DNA of 21,857 nucleotides, taken from Chloroflexota bacterium. Its GTDB lineage: Bacteria > Chloroflexota > Dehalococcoidia > E44-bin15. The stretch spans positions 1 through 21,857 of the forward strand of contig JADFVG010000115.1 in assembly GCA_015222405.1 (NCBI GenBank), written 5' to 3'. Below the pieces are notes generated by a model. It did no database searches, had not been told where the DNA came from, and saw only the letters and a program-made list of their open reading frames with translations. A program made the translations under genes and the position numbers. Positions 6,037-13,607 of this stretch are shown here, in pieces (position 1 is the first letter of the stretch; every line of letters starts with the position of its first letter).

Positions 6037-7144
6037 TGCCTTTTCCTCCTATCCTTTGCAATGCTTCGATCAAGGCATCGCTGTGCTCTGGCTTACCCAC
6101 ACTGATGCGGAGCGAGTTTCGAAGTAGCGGGGTATCGAAATGGCGCACGAAGATGCCTTGCTTGCGCAACTCCTGGTGCATCCTCTGGGCATCACCTTCC
6201 ACCACAGGGCAAAAGATGAAATTTGCCTTGGAGGGGAAGGGGTTGAGAAACTTTATTTTCTTCAATTTCTTAAAAAGACGCTCTCGTTCTGAAATGATGG
6301 CCTTTATCGTCCCCTGGAGATATTCCAGATCGGCCAGGGACGCCTGCACTGCAACCTGCGCTGCGAGGTTGACATTATAAGGTTGCTTTATCTTCAGAAG
6401 CTGTTCCACGATCACGGGCGTGAAAATCCCGTAGCCGATTCGAAGTCCGGCGAGGCCAGCCCACTTGCTCAAGCTGCGCAGAACGATGAGATTATCGTGC
6501 TCAGGGACCAAGGGGGCAACAGTGACACCGCTGAATTCATAGTATGCCTCGTCTACCACCACCACCCTGCCCGTCTCCACTAGTTTACGGATATCACGCT
6601 CAGGGGTTAGGTTTCCCGTGGGGTTATTAGGCGAGGCGACAAAGATGATCTTGGTTTTCTCGTCTATTGCCTCCTTCACCCTGGCGATGTCGATGGCATA
6701 GGATTTGTCTCTGGGCACACTCACCACTTTTCCGCCACAAACCTCGGTGCAGAAGGGGTACATGCCAAAGGTAGGGACGCAGTTGATCACCTCGTCCCCG
6801 GGCTCAAGGAAAAGGCGCAGCACCAGGTCGATGAGCTCATCGCTACCGCTGCCGGCGACAATATGCTCCGCCCCTAGGCCAACGTATCCTTCCAATGCCC
6901 TGCGTACCTCCCTTTGCTCGGGGTCGGGATAGATATGGTAGGAGGGATAGTCGGCCAGGGCGCGCTGCACCCTTGGTGAGCAACCGTAGGGATTCTCATT
7001 GCCATCCAGCTTTATCACGCCCTCAATAGGAACCTCGGCTTCCTCGCTGAGCACCTCGGGGGGGACAATAGGCTGATAACCCTCGAGGCCTAAGAGGTCT
7101 CTCCTCATCAACCTCTTCACCCCTCGAAAGGGATCAGAGTTCAT
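6029..7144 (-). CDS. hisC: Histidinol-phosphate aminotransferase HisC
   Basis: A fold-type I PLP enzyme that transfers an amino group from glutamate to imidazole acetol phosphate. The 371-residue protein shows LDGNENPYG (47-54), GSGSDELIDL (98-107), SPNNPTG (171-177, Asn174), VVVDEAYYEF with Asp198 and Tyr201, and SLSKWAGLAGLRIGYG. In that last block Lys227 should hold PLP and Arg235 should bind the substrate phosphate or carboxylate. The ATG at 7142-7144 overlaps the TGA of hisD as ATGA, so translation of the two is probably coupled. The 3' end overlaps hisB by 8 nt. Confidence 0.95.
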   Translation of the reverse strand: MNSDPFRGVKRLMRRDLLGLEGYQPIVPPEVLSEEAEVPIEGVIKLDGNENPYGCSPRVQRALADYPSYHIYPDPEQREVRRALEGYVGLGAEHIVAGSGSDELIDLVLRLFLEPGDEVINCVPTFGMYPFCTEVCGGKVVSVPRDKSYAIDIARVKEAIDEKTKIIFVASPNNPTGNLTPERDIRKLVETGRVVVVDEAYYEFSGVTVAPLVPEHDNLIVLRSLSKWAGLAGLRIGYGIFTPVIVEQLLKIKQPYNVNLAAQVAVQASLADLEYLQGTIKAIISERERLFKKLKKIKFLNPFPSKANFIFCPVVEGDAQRMHQELRKQGIFVRHFDTPLLRNSLRISVGKPEHSDALIEALQRIGGKGSG

Positions 7145-8472
7145 CGCTTGCCCTCCTTCTTAAGTCTGGCCTCCACTGCTCGGGCATGGGCGGTGAGCCC
7201 CTCAGCCTTAGCGATAGCAATCGCAGCAGGACCAAGCGCCTCTAAGTCCTCATCACTGAGCTTGACCACAGTGGTTAACTTGAGGAAATCGCCGACACCG
7301 AGGGGGGAGTGGAAGCGGGCGGTGCCCCCCGTAGGTAGAACATGGCTCGGCCCGGCAACATAGTCGCCCAGTGTTTCCGCCGAGCTTTCGCCGATGAAGA
7401 TTGTCCCCACACTGCGGAACCTTTTCACATACGAGGCAGCATTGCGTACCATTAGCGAGAGGTGCTCCGGGGCGTAGAGATTAACCAGTTCAATGGCACG
7501 GTTCATATTAGCAGCCACGATTATGCTGCCCCTTTTGGCTATAGATTCTGAAGCGATGTCGCCTCGCTTCAATCCTTTGAGCTGGCGCTCTACCTCTTTG
7601 TTAACCTCATCCGCTAGGTCAACCGAGGTGGTGATCAGGATGGCAGAGGAAAGCACATCATGCTCCGCCTGAGCCAGGAGGTCGGCGGCGCAAAGGGAAG
7701 GGTTGGCAGAATCATCGGCCAGGATCATGGTCTCGGTGGGTCCCGCCAGCCCATCGATAGCCACTGCGCCAAAGACCATCTTCTTGGCCAAGATAACGAA
7801 AATGTTGCCCGGCCCGCAGATCTTGTCCACCTTGGGGATGGACTCGGTGCCAGTGGCGAGGGCAGCGATGGCTTGAGCACCTCCCATCTTGAAAACCAGA
7901 TCCGCCCCGGCGATGTCTGCTGCCACCAGCGTCGGCGCTGGGATCGCACTCCCACTCCGAGGTGGGGTAACAAGGACGATCTCCTCGACACCTGCCACCT
8001 TGGCTGGGATGACGGTCATCAATACTGTCGAAGGATAGCAAGCAGTGCCTCCGGGCACATATATGCCCACCCTCTCCAAAGGGCGGAGGAGCTGCCCCAG
8101 TCCTCTCTCCATGAACCCCTTGAAAGTGTGACGCATCTGGGTAAGATGAAAGGCCCTCACCCTTTCGGCAGCAAGATTTAGGGCGGCAAGAAGCCCCTTG
8201 TCCACCTTTTTATAGGCCGCCTCGATCTCCTTTCTGCTCACCTCCAAAGATTTAAGCTCCACTCCATCGATCCTTCTGCTGAAGTCCAAAATGGCAGCAT
8301 CCCCTCTTTCGCGAACCTCAGCGATGATCCTGGCCACTGCCTCCTCTGGGGTGAGCTCCTGGCCGAAGACATGCTTTATCCTTCGTTTCATTTCGGGGGA
8401 GATTTCCACAGGGGCTAACGGGGAACGGCGTAAAATAGCTTTGGCCGTTAGTAGATCACTAACTATCCTCAC
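7141..8472 (-). CDS. hisD: Histidinol dehydrogenase HisD
   Basis: Zinc enzyme that oxidises histidinol to histidine in two NAD-dependent steps. Residues numbered from the chosen GTG match the known E. coli set at almost constant offset: Zn ligands Gln268 and His271 (LLAQAEHD), Asp370 (LGDYVAGPSH) and His429 (TAHARAVEARL), and the catalytic Glu336-His337 pair (YAPEHLSL). I prefer GTG 8472 (443 residues) because AGGGGG lies 7 nt upstream and the protein then begins at RIVSDLLTA. A TTG at 8490 would add six residues and has no better ribosome site. It overlaps the end of the upstream phospholipase-like gene and the start of hisC, consistent with a single operon. Confidence 0.94.
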   Translation of the reverse strand: MRIVSDLLTAKAILRRSPLAPVEISPEMKRRIKHVFGQELTPEEAVARIIAEVRERGDAAILDFSRRIDGVELKSLEVSRKEIEAAYKKVDKGLLAALNLAAERVRAFHLTQMRHTFKGFMERGLGQLLRPLERVGIYVPGGTACYPSTVLMTVIPAKVAGVEEIVLVTPPRSGSAIPAPTLVAADIAGADLVFKMGGAQAIAALATGTESIPKVDKICGPGNIFVILAKKMVFGAVAIDGLAGPTETMILADDSANPSLCAADLLAQAEHDVLSSAILITTSVDLADEVNKEVERQLKGLKRGDIASESIAKRGSIIVAANMNRAIELVNLYAPEHLSLMVRNAASYVKRFRSVGTIFIGESSAETLGDYVAGPSHVLPTGGTARFHSPLGVGDFLKLTTVVKLSDEDLEALGPAAIAIAKAEGLTAHARAVEARLKKEGKR

Positions 8473-9217
8473 CAAAATACCCCCTGGCAACCGCCACGGA
8501 CTGAATTATCGATTTTTCCTTGAAAACAGCAAGCCGCTCCGGAGTCACGTACTGCATCGCCCACTCCAGCTTGGCTGGTAGCAGAGGGAGGAACTGCTCC
8601 AGTTGATCAGGATCGACATTGTACCTCGGGAGCAGAAATCTCTGGGCGAAGAGAGGGAAAAAGGCTAAGCTTGGTTCGCGCCCTGCCGCGGAGCAGACAA
8701 AATCCCGCCACAGCTTTAATGTTGCGGTGGCGATAAAATCAACCCTCGGCTCCCAATCGCAGATTAGTGCCCGAATTTCCTCCATCTTCGCTTTATCCTC
8801 TCGCTCGCGGCAATCGAGCCCAAACTGGAGCAGTCTGTCCAGGATGTTAGCCATGGGATCCCGGCCAAGGAAGGAGGACAGACTAAAAAACGGACGGTAG
8901 ATGTCCACTATCCAGACCTCATCGGTAACGAGATGGGACAGATAGCCGGCAACAAATGACTGCGTCGCTGAATCCACTTTATCCCTTTGGGCAAGGTGGG
9001 GAAGGGCTCTGAGCATAATCACAGCCCCGCTCTCGGAATTCTCATCCTGCAAATTGCAGAAATGAGTTTGCTCACGCCGAGAGTCGGCGATAATTATATG
9101 CACATCAGGAAAAGTAGCCCCGACCAGGTAACTGCCCAGGTTTTGGTCTATGATGGGATGATGCAGCTGATCCGCCGCTTCCCTGGCAATTACTAGATGA
9201 ACACAGATGGGAGGCAT
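8459..9217 (-). CDS. Zinc-dependent phospholipase C-like protein within the his operon
   Basis: The 252-residue protein resembles the zinc-dependent phospholipase C/S1-P1 nuclease fold (PF00882-like). It has an early His (VHLVIAREAADQL), then YLVGATFPDVHII, a THF dyad, and FVAGYLSHLVTDEVW with His and Asp on one helix. These are the residues used by that family to bind metal. There is no signal peptide, unlike secreted phospholipases, so a cytosolic phosphoesterase is more likely. The substrate is unknown. The gene lies inside the his operon, 25 nt after hisG, and its 3' end overlaps hisD. The gene for histidinol-phosphate phosphatase is not otherwise seen here, but nothing in the sequence ties this protein to that step. 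A GAGG site precedes the ATG. Confidence 0.68.
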   Translation of the reverse strand: MPPICVHLVIAREAADQLHHPIIDQNLGSYLVGATFPDVHIIIADSRREQTHFCNLQDENSESGAVIMLRALPHLAQRDKVDSATQSFVAGYLSHLVTDEVWIVDIYRPFFSLSSFLGRDPMANILDRLLQFGLDCREREDKAKMEEIRALICDWEPRVDFIATATLKLWRDFVCSAAGREPSLAFFPLFAQRFLLPRYNVDPDQLEQFLPLLPAKLEWAMQYVTPERLAVFKEKSIIQSVAVARGYFGEDS

Positions 9218-9242
9218 TTTTCGACCTCATTGTCTCAGGGGA

Positions 9243-10652
9243 TTAGCCGCCTTTGGCTGTCTTCTCCATGACTTTGATGATATGCTCTATTCTATCCTTC
9301 TTTAATGGCTGTGACAAAGTGTTCCTATTGCTGATAAGGCAGGCAGATGACTGGAAAAGGGTGTCGATAATTTTAAGGTTGTGCCGGTCTAAGGTCTCCC
9401 CTGTTTCTGTGTTCTCGATGAGGAGATCGGCGTCTTCAGGGAGGAAGGCCTCGCTTGCCCCCCAGGTTGGAATCACCTTGTAGCGCTCCAGGTGCTTATC
9501 CCGAGCATACTTATCAGCGATGTTCACATACTCTGAGGCTACCCTGATAGTGGCAAGCCTGCCTCCCTTCACCAGGTTGCTCAGCTCACGGGCATCGTTG
9601 ATGGTCAGATCGCGGCTGACCACGGCAACCACGGTTACCCTGCCAAATCCCAGGTCCAAAATCTTCTCCACCGGGCTTGAGGGGAATCGATAAAGATGGT
9701 CTTTGAGCCAGTCCTCTCCTGTAATCGCCAAATCAAAGTTCCCGTTAGCCACTTGGAGCGGCATATCCTGAGGCCTGATCACCTTGACGCTGACACCAGA
9801 AAGCGCCAGGGTGGGCCTGCGGGTTTGCAACGCCTCAGTATAATCGCTGATGTTGAGCCCCGCCTTGGACAGGAATTCCATGGTCGGCCGTTGCTGGTGC
9901 CCATCGGGCAGGGCGAGGCGAACCTCTCTTTCGTCCTCGGCTACTGTCTCACCCTTCACCTCGGCAGTAGCAGGCAAAGGTGGCTCTTCTTCGGCCTCCA
10001 CTTCAAGGGGGCGAAGACAGGTTAGCAGGTTGCTCATATCGGCGTTGGCCAGGCTATTCTTATTGGCGATGAGAAAAGCGCTGGAGGTGAGAATCCTAGT
10101 TAGTGGGATCAGGCTCTGTTCCATAAGCCCATTCACCGCAGTTTGGGCCATGATCGCTATATCAGCGCTCTCCGGGGGATACACCTCAGCAGCCCCCCAA
10201 ATGGGGAGGACCTTGAAGCTCCTCAGGCGCATGTTACGGGCGAAGGATTCTGCTAGGTTCTGGTACTCGCTGACGATGCGCACAGTATCAAACCGATCGT
10301 TGATCTCCCTTACCGAGGTCACCCCCGCGTACCTGCTGACGACCGCATAAAGGTCGATTTTGCCATAGCCCAGAGCATCCACCTTCACCAGGTCACCGCT
10401 GGGATACCTGACCACAAGCTCCTCAACCCAGTCCAGACCGCATATCCCCAGATCGTAGTTCCCTATCGCTACCTGAATAGGGACGTCCTTTTCTTGGAAC
10501 ACCTTGAGCAAGAGGTCAGGGAATTTGGTCGACCTGGGGCGATAGGAACGTGCCCCCTCCTTATAGTTCGAAAGGCCAAGCCCTGCTCTCTCAAGCAAAG
10601 AGGCAGTTTCAGCCAGAAGCCGCCCTTTGGGCAAGGCAAGCCTGAGTCTCAC
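9243..10652 (-). CDS. hisG: Tandem-fused ATP phosphoribosyltransferase (two HisG domains)
   Basis: HisG joins ATP and PRPP in the first step of histidine synthesis. This 469-residue protein contains two short-form HisG domains (about 1-213 and 244-469) joined by an acidic, proline-containing linker (about 214-243), roughly twice the usual length. Paired landmarks are IGNYDLGICGLDW (63-75) with NGNFDLAITGEDW (303-315), SEYQNLAESFA with SEYVNIADKYA, and WGAAEVYPPESAD with WGASEAFLPEDAD. Domain 1 keeps the N-terminal ALPKGRL but has lost the TG-x-TL PRPP loop (AQTAVNGLM, 169-177). Domain 2 keeps TGETL (417-421) but has PDGHQQ in place of PKGRL. The GTG start overlaps the hisZ stop as GTGA and is preceded by GGAGGAGAGG. 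Lack of the long-form regulatory domain fits dependence on HisZ. Confidence 0.9.
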   Translation of the reverse strand: MRLRLALPKGRLLAETASLLERAGLGLSNYKEGARSYRPRSTKFPDLLLKVFQEKDVPIQVAIGNYDLGICGLDWVEELVVRYPSGDLVKVDALGYGKIDLYAVVSRYAGVTSVREINDRFDTVRIVSEYQNLAESFARNMRLRSFKVLPIWGAAEVYPPESADIAIMAQTAVNGLMEQSLIPLTRILTSSAFLIANKNSLANADMSNLLTCLRPLEVEAEEEPPLPATAEVKGETVAEDEREVRLALPDGHQQRPTMEFLSKAGLNISDYTEALQTRRPTLALSGVSVKVIRPQDMPLQVANGNFDLAITGEDWLKDHLYRFPSSPVEKILDLGFGRVTVVAVVSRDLTINDARELSNLVKGGRLATIRVASEYVNIADKYARDKHLERYKVIPTWGASEAFLPEDADLLIENTETGETLDRHNLKIIDTLFQSSACLISNRNTLSQPLKKDRIEHIIKVMEKTAKGG

Positions 10653-11890
10653 CCCTCTCCTCCTATTACCTTCAGCATCTCCGCTGCAGAAGCTACTTCG
10701 CTCTTTTTACCCGTGGCCTGATCAGTCAACTGGAAGCGACCTTCCTCGAGTAAGGAAAGAATCCAGCGATAGTCAGTTGCGGCTTTAGGCTCCAGCTCCA
10801 GCTCAGTGTGATAGCCTGCCTCCCTCAAGAAGCGGGCAACCTCAAGGCATGCCCTTAACCCTTTCACACCTTGGCCCTGGGAGCTAACCAGAATCCGCTG
10901 TTCTGGGGTCATCTCCTCCAGCTTGAGTAGAGCCATCAATTTATCCATATATAGGGCAAATCCTGAGGCGGGAACGGGCATTCCCCCTACCAGCGGGATC
11001 AAGTCGTCGTATCTCCCTCCTCTCCCCACCATCTGCCCTGAAGAGTAGAATTGAAGCATGACCCCAGTGTAGTATTCGAAGCCCCGCCCCGAGGCGATAT
11101 CGATTTGGTAATGGCATTCCATAGCGCTAAGCAGCTCGGCGATGGCGCTAAGGTTATCGAGGCTGGGCTCAAGCTTAGGCAGGGCTTTCCCCAGCGAAAC
11201 CTTAATATTTTCAACAAAGCCAGGTGAGCTGCCCTTGACCTCCAATAGAAGGGGCAGCGCCTGCTGAAGTTCGGCATCCCTGGCCTTTATTTCCCCCAGG
11301 GCTTTCACATTCCCCTCCAGAATCTGATCCCATAACTCTGCCTGCTCCGCTGGCCCAAGTCCCAGCTCTCCTAGCAGCGCCTTAATCAGGCCAGCATGGG
11401 ACAGCTTCACCTCCACAGCGCCAAGCCCGAGCTTCTCCACAACCTCGGCGGCGAGAAGGATTAGCTCCACGTCGGCCAGGGGCAGGTCGCTTCCGATGAG
11501 TTCGGTGCCGCACTGCCAGCGCTCCCTGTCTTCCTTGCCCGTCTCATCGAAAGTGAAAGTGTTTTCCACATAGAAAAGCCGGGTTATATCGCCGCGCTCA
11601 AGGTTTTCCAGATAAAGCCTAGCCGCTGGTATGGTGCCCTCAGGCCTGAGCACTACCCTCTCCCCGCTCCAGCCATCCCAGTCAAGGAAGGAATAGACCC
11701 TGCCCAGCATCCCCGGGGTCAGCGTCCCGGTGGCGGTGAAAAGGTGGAGATACTCCAACGTCGGCGTTCTCACCTCTCCATAGCCACGGTTGAGGCAACA
11801 GCCGCGGAAAACCCCTTCGATGTGGCGGAACTTAGCCATATCATCGGGGAGCAAGTCGCGCATCCCTTTACATCTGGGCACCCTCATCAT
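10649..11890 (-). CDS. hisZ: ATP phosphoribosyltransferase regulatory subunit HisZ
   Basis: This 413-residue protein is a histidyl-tRNA synthetase paralogue. It keeps class II synthetase traces: RPEGT in the motif 2 region, GRGFEYYTGV and GRGGRYDDL. It has lost features needed for aminoacylation. The motif 2 arginine region is changed (FYVENTFTF), and the motif 3 arginine is replaced in GFALYMDKL. Combined with position immediately before a short-form hisG (4-nt GTGA overlap), this supports HisZ, which activates HisG and mediates histidine feedback. A C-terminal segment (about 320-413, RILVSSQGQGVKGLRACLEV) looks like a remnant of the synthetase anticodon-binding domain. It is first in the operon. 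ATG 11890 and an adjacent ATG at 11887 are both possible starts. Confidence 0.88.
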   Translation of the reverse strand: MMRVPRCKGMRDLLPDDMAKFRHIEGVFRGCCLNRGYGEVRTPTLEYLHLFTATGTLTPGMLGRVYSFLDWDGWSGERVVLRPEGTIPAARLYLENLERGDITRLFYVENTFTFDETGKEDRERWQCGTELIGSDLPLADVELILLAAEVVEKLGLGAVEVKLSHAGLIKALLGELGLGPAEQAELWDQILEGNVKALGEIKARDAELQQALPLLLEVKGSSPGFVENIKVSLGKALPKLEPSLDNLSAIAELLSAMECHYQIDIASGRGFEYYTGVMLQFYSSGQMVGRGGRYDDLIPLVGGMPVPASGFALYMDKLMALLKLEEMTPEQRILVSSQGQGVKGLRACLEVARFLREAGYHTELELEPKAATDYRWILSLLEEGRFQLTDQATGKKSEVASAAEMLKVIGGEG

Positions 11891-11916
11891 CTTTGGCCTT
11901 TAAAAATACTTAGGCT

Positions 11917-11945
11917 ATTCTACACCAATCTCCTTCAGCCTTCAA
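11917..11945 (-). promoter_or_regulatory. Candidate promoter of the his operon
   Basis: On the minus strand, TTGAAG (complement of 11940-11945) and TAGAAT (complement of 11917-11922) are separated by 17 bp. Transcription would begin near 11910 and leave a leader of roughly 20 nt before hisZ. There is no room for a histidine leader peptide or attenuator, so control by that route is unlikely. Confidence 0.5.
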
Positions 11946-11958
11946 CAATGAAGCTGAA

Positions 11959-11987
11959 TTGCAAAGGGACTGCTATCTCTCTATAAT
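11959..11987 (+). promoter_or_regulatory. Strong promoter giving a probably leaderless nfeD mRNA
   Basis: TTGCAA (11959-11964), 17 bp, TATAAT (11982-11987). The nfeD ATG is at 11996, only 8 nt after the -10 box, so the transcript should begin at or within a base or two of the start codon. No Shine-Dalgarno can fit in this interval. It diverges from the hisZ promoter within a 105-bp intergenic region. Confidence 0.65.
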
Positions 11988-11995
11988 GTAGGGTT

Positions 11996-13300
11996 ATGCG
12001 GAAGTGGTTTTTTGTCATTCTGCTAGTAGTCGGGCTTTCCCTGCTCGTAGCGGGAGGGGTGAGCGCTGCTGGCCCTCAAATCGACGTCCTCGAGGTTGAC
12101 GGGACTGTCAACCCTGTTCTTGCCGGGTATATTGACCGCGGTATCGGGCTCGCAGAGAAGCATGGCGCCACCGCCTGCATTATCGAAATGGATACGCCGG
12201 GAGGGCTCGATAGCTCCATGCGCGACATCGTGCAGGACATCCTGGAGGCCGATGTCCCGGTGGTGGTCTATGTGCCCCCAGGGGCGAGGGCAGCCTCAGC
12301 AGGGGCGTTTATCACCATGGCAGCTCACGTGGCAGCTATGGCACCGGGAACAGAGGTCGGCGCCGCTCACCCGGTTGCCATTGGTGAGGGAGAGATTAGC
12401 GGGACCATGGAGGATAAGGTAGTTAACGATGCTGTCGCCTATATCAGGAGCATCGCCGAGTTTCGGGGTCGCAATGCCGACTGGGCTGAGGCTGCGGTGA
12501 GGGAAAGCAAGTCAAGCCCTGCTTCGGAAGCCCTGGAGCTGGGGGTCATCGACATCATGGCCGATAATTTTGATCAGCTCATCATCCAGCTTGATGGACG
12601 GGAGGTGACGCTGCTCAGCGGGAGGGTTGTCACCCTGGACACCGAAAATGCTGACATCAATCACATAGATATGGGTTTTATAGAGAGGTTTCTTTTCATC
12701 ATCGCTGACCCCAATATTGCCTATATCCTTCTCAGCCTGGGGATGCTAGGCATTTTCTTCGAGCTTGCCAGTCCCGGGACTATCATCCCTGGGGTCGTGG
12801 GTGGCATCTGCCTCTTTCTCGCCTTCTATTCACTGGGCATGCTTCCCGTCAACTACGCTGGGGCAATTCTCATCGCCCTCGCCTTTGCCCTCTTCGTGGC
12901 CGAGGTTTTCATCGCCAGTCACGGGTTGCTCGCTCTAGGAGGCATCGCTGCATTATCTGTGGGCTCGGTGATGCTGATCGGCGATCCCATGTTTCATATA
13001 AATAGGGGCCTTATTGCCGGGGTGGTGGTCGTTGTTTTCCTCTTTTTCGCCTTTGTAGTTCGGGCTGTAGTGCTCAGCCGTCGGATGCGGCAACAGACGG
13101 GGAGGGAGGCGATGGTGGGCGAACTCGCAGTAGCCAGAACACCCCTCGACCCTAGTGGCACCGTTTTCACCCACGGCGAGCGCTGGGAAGCGATATTGGA
13201 CCAAGGAAGAGCAGAGACGGGAGAGGAGGTGCTGGTAACCAAGCTCGAAGGTTTGAAGCTGAGGGTAACCAAGAAACAAGAGGAAGGGGGCAAGGGATAA
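11996..13300 (+). CDS. nfeD: NfeD-family membrane serine protease (long form)
   Basis: The 434-residue protein has a signal peptide (residues 1-24, ending GGVSAAG) and then a ClpP-like protease domain. MDTPGGLDSSM is followed by the nucleophile in AASAGAF (Ser101), and Lys141 (MEDKVVND) is in the expected general-base position. These match Ser97/Lys138 of the characterised Pyrococcus 1510-N protease. Four to five membrane segments follow (about 225-345), then a hydrophobic helix and a C-terminal OB-fold NfeD domain (TGREAMVGE...LKLRVTK). Partners of this family cleave or regulate stomatins, and a stomatin gene lies downstream. The stop and next ATG overlap as TAATG. The C-terminal 85 or so residues are duplicated in the next gene. 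Confidence 0.93.
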   Translation: MRKWFFVILLVVGLSLLVAGGVSAAGPQIDVLEVDGTVNPVLAGYIDRGIGLAEKHGATACIIEMDTPGGLDSSMRDIVQDILEADVPVVVYVPPGARAASAGAFITMAAHVAAMAPGTEVGAAHPVAIGEGEISGTMEDKVVNDAVAYIRSIAEFRGRNADWAEAAVRESKSSPASEALELGVIDIMADNFDQLIIQLDGREVTLLSGRVVTLDTENADINHIDMGFIERFLFIIADPNIAYILLSLGMLGIFFELASPGTIIPGVVGGICLFLAFYSLGMLPVNYAGAILIALAFALFVAEVFIASHGLLALGGIAALSVGSVMLIGDPMFHINRGLIAGVVVVVFLFFAFVVRAVVLSRRMRQQTGREAMVGELAVARTPLDPSGTVFTHGERWEAILDQGRAETGEEVLVTKLEGLKLRVTKKQEEGGKG

Positions 13301-13607
13301 TGGCTTGGATTGCGCTTGTGATAGTAGCCTTCGTCCTCTTTCTTGCCTTTGTGGTCAGGGCTATAGTGCTCAGCCGTCGGATAGGGCAACAGACGGGGAG
13401 GGAGGCGATGGTGGGTGAGGTCGCAGTAGCCAGAACACCTCTTGACCCCGGAGGCACCGTTTTCACCCACGGCGAGCTCTGGCAGGCGGTATTGGACCAA
13501 GGAAGAGCAGAACCAGGAGAGGAGGTGTTAGTAACCAAGGTCGAAGGTTTGAAGCTGAGGGTAACCAAGAAAAAAGAAGGAGGTAAAGGATAATGGCTTG
13601 GATAGTA
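13038..13607 (+). repeat. Tandem duplication across the nfeD/stomatin boundary
   Basis: Two copies of about 270-280 bp are seen, roughly 13038-13314 and 13334-13607. Each runs from the last membrane helix of NfeD through its OB domain to the stop, TAATGGCTTGGAT and the first codons of the next gene. Copy offset is about 296 bp at the left end and 293 bp at the stop/start, so an in-frame 3-bp indel separates them. Many blocks are identical and most differences are silent. Confidence 0.93.
13300..13593 (+). CDS. Short NfeD-domain protein (one helix plus OB fold)
   Basis: The 97-residue protein has one N-terminal membrane helix (about residues 2-24) and an OB-fold domain nearly identical to the NfeD C-terminus (GREAMVGEVAVARTPLDPGG...). 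Its first codons, MAWIALVIVAFVL, match those of the following stomatin gene (MAWIVVVIVAFVL), while the rest matches the end of nfeD. It is therefore a hybrid produced by tandem duplication. Short NfeD proteins without protease domains are known partners of SPFH proteins, so it may be functional and membrane-bound. It overlaps both neighbours by 1 nt (TAATG), implying coupled translation. Confidence 0.88.
   Translation: MAWIALVIVAFVLFLAFVVRAIVLSRRIGQQTGREAMVGEVAVARTPLDPGGTVFTHGELWQAVLDQGRAEPGEEVLVTKVEGLKLRVTKKKEGGKG

Noticed and set aside
10649..11890. Histidyl-tRNA synthetase (HisS)
   Set aside because: The motif 3 arginine and motif 2 core are altered, and the gene directly precedes and overlaps a short-form hisG; HisZ fits better.
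12994..13568. Minus-strand ORFs with internal repeats opposite nfeD and the short NfeD gene
   Set aside because: Their repetition mirrors the real tandem duplication on the plus strand, which encodes recognisable NfeD domains.
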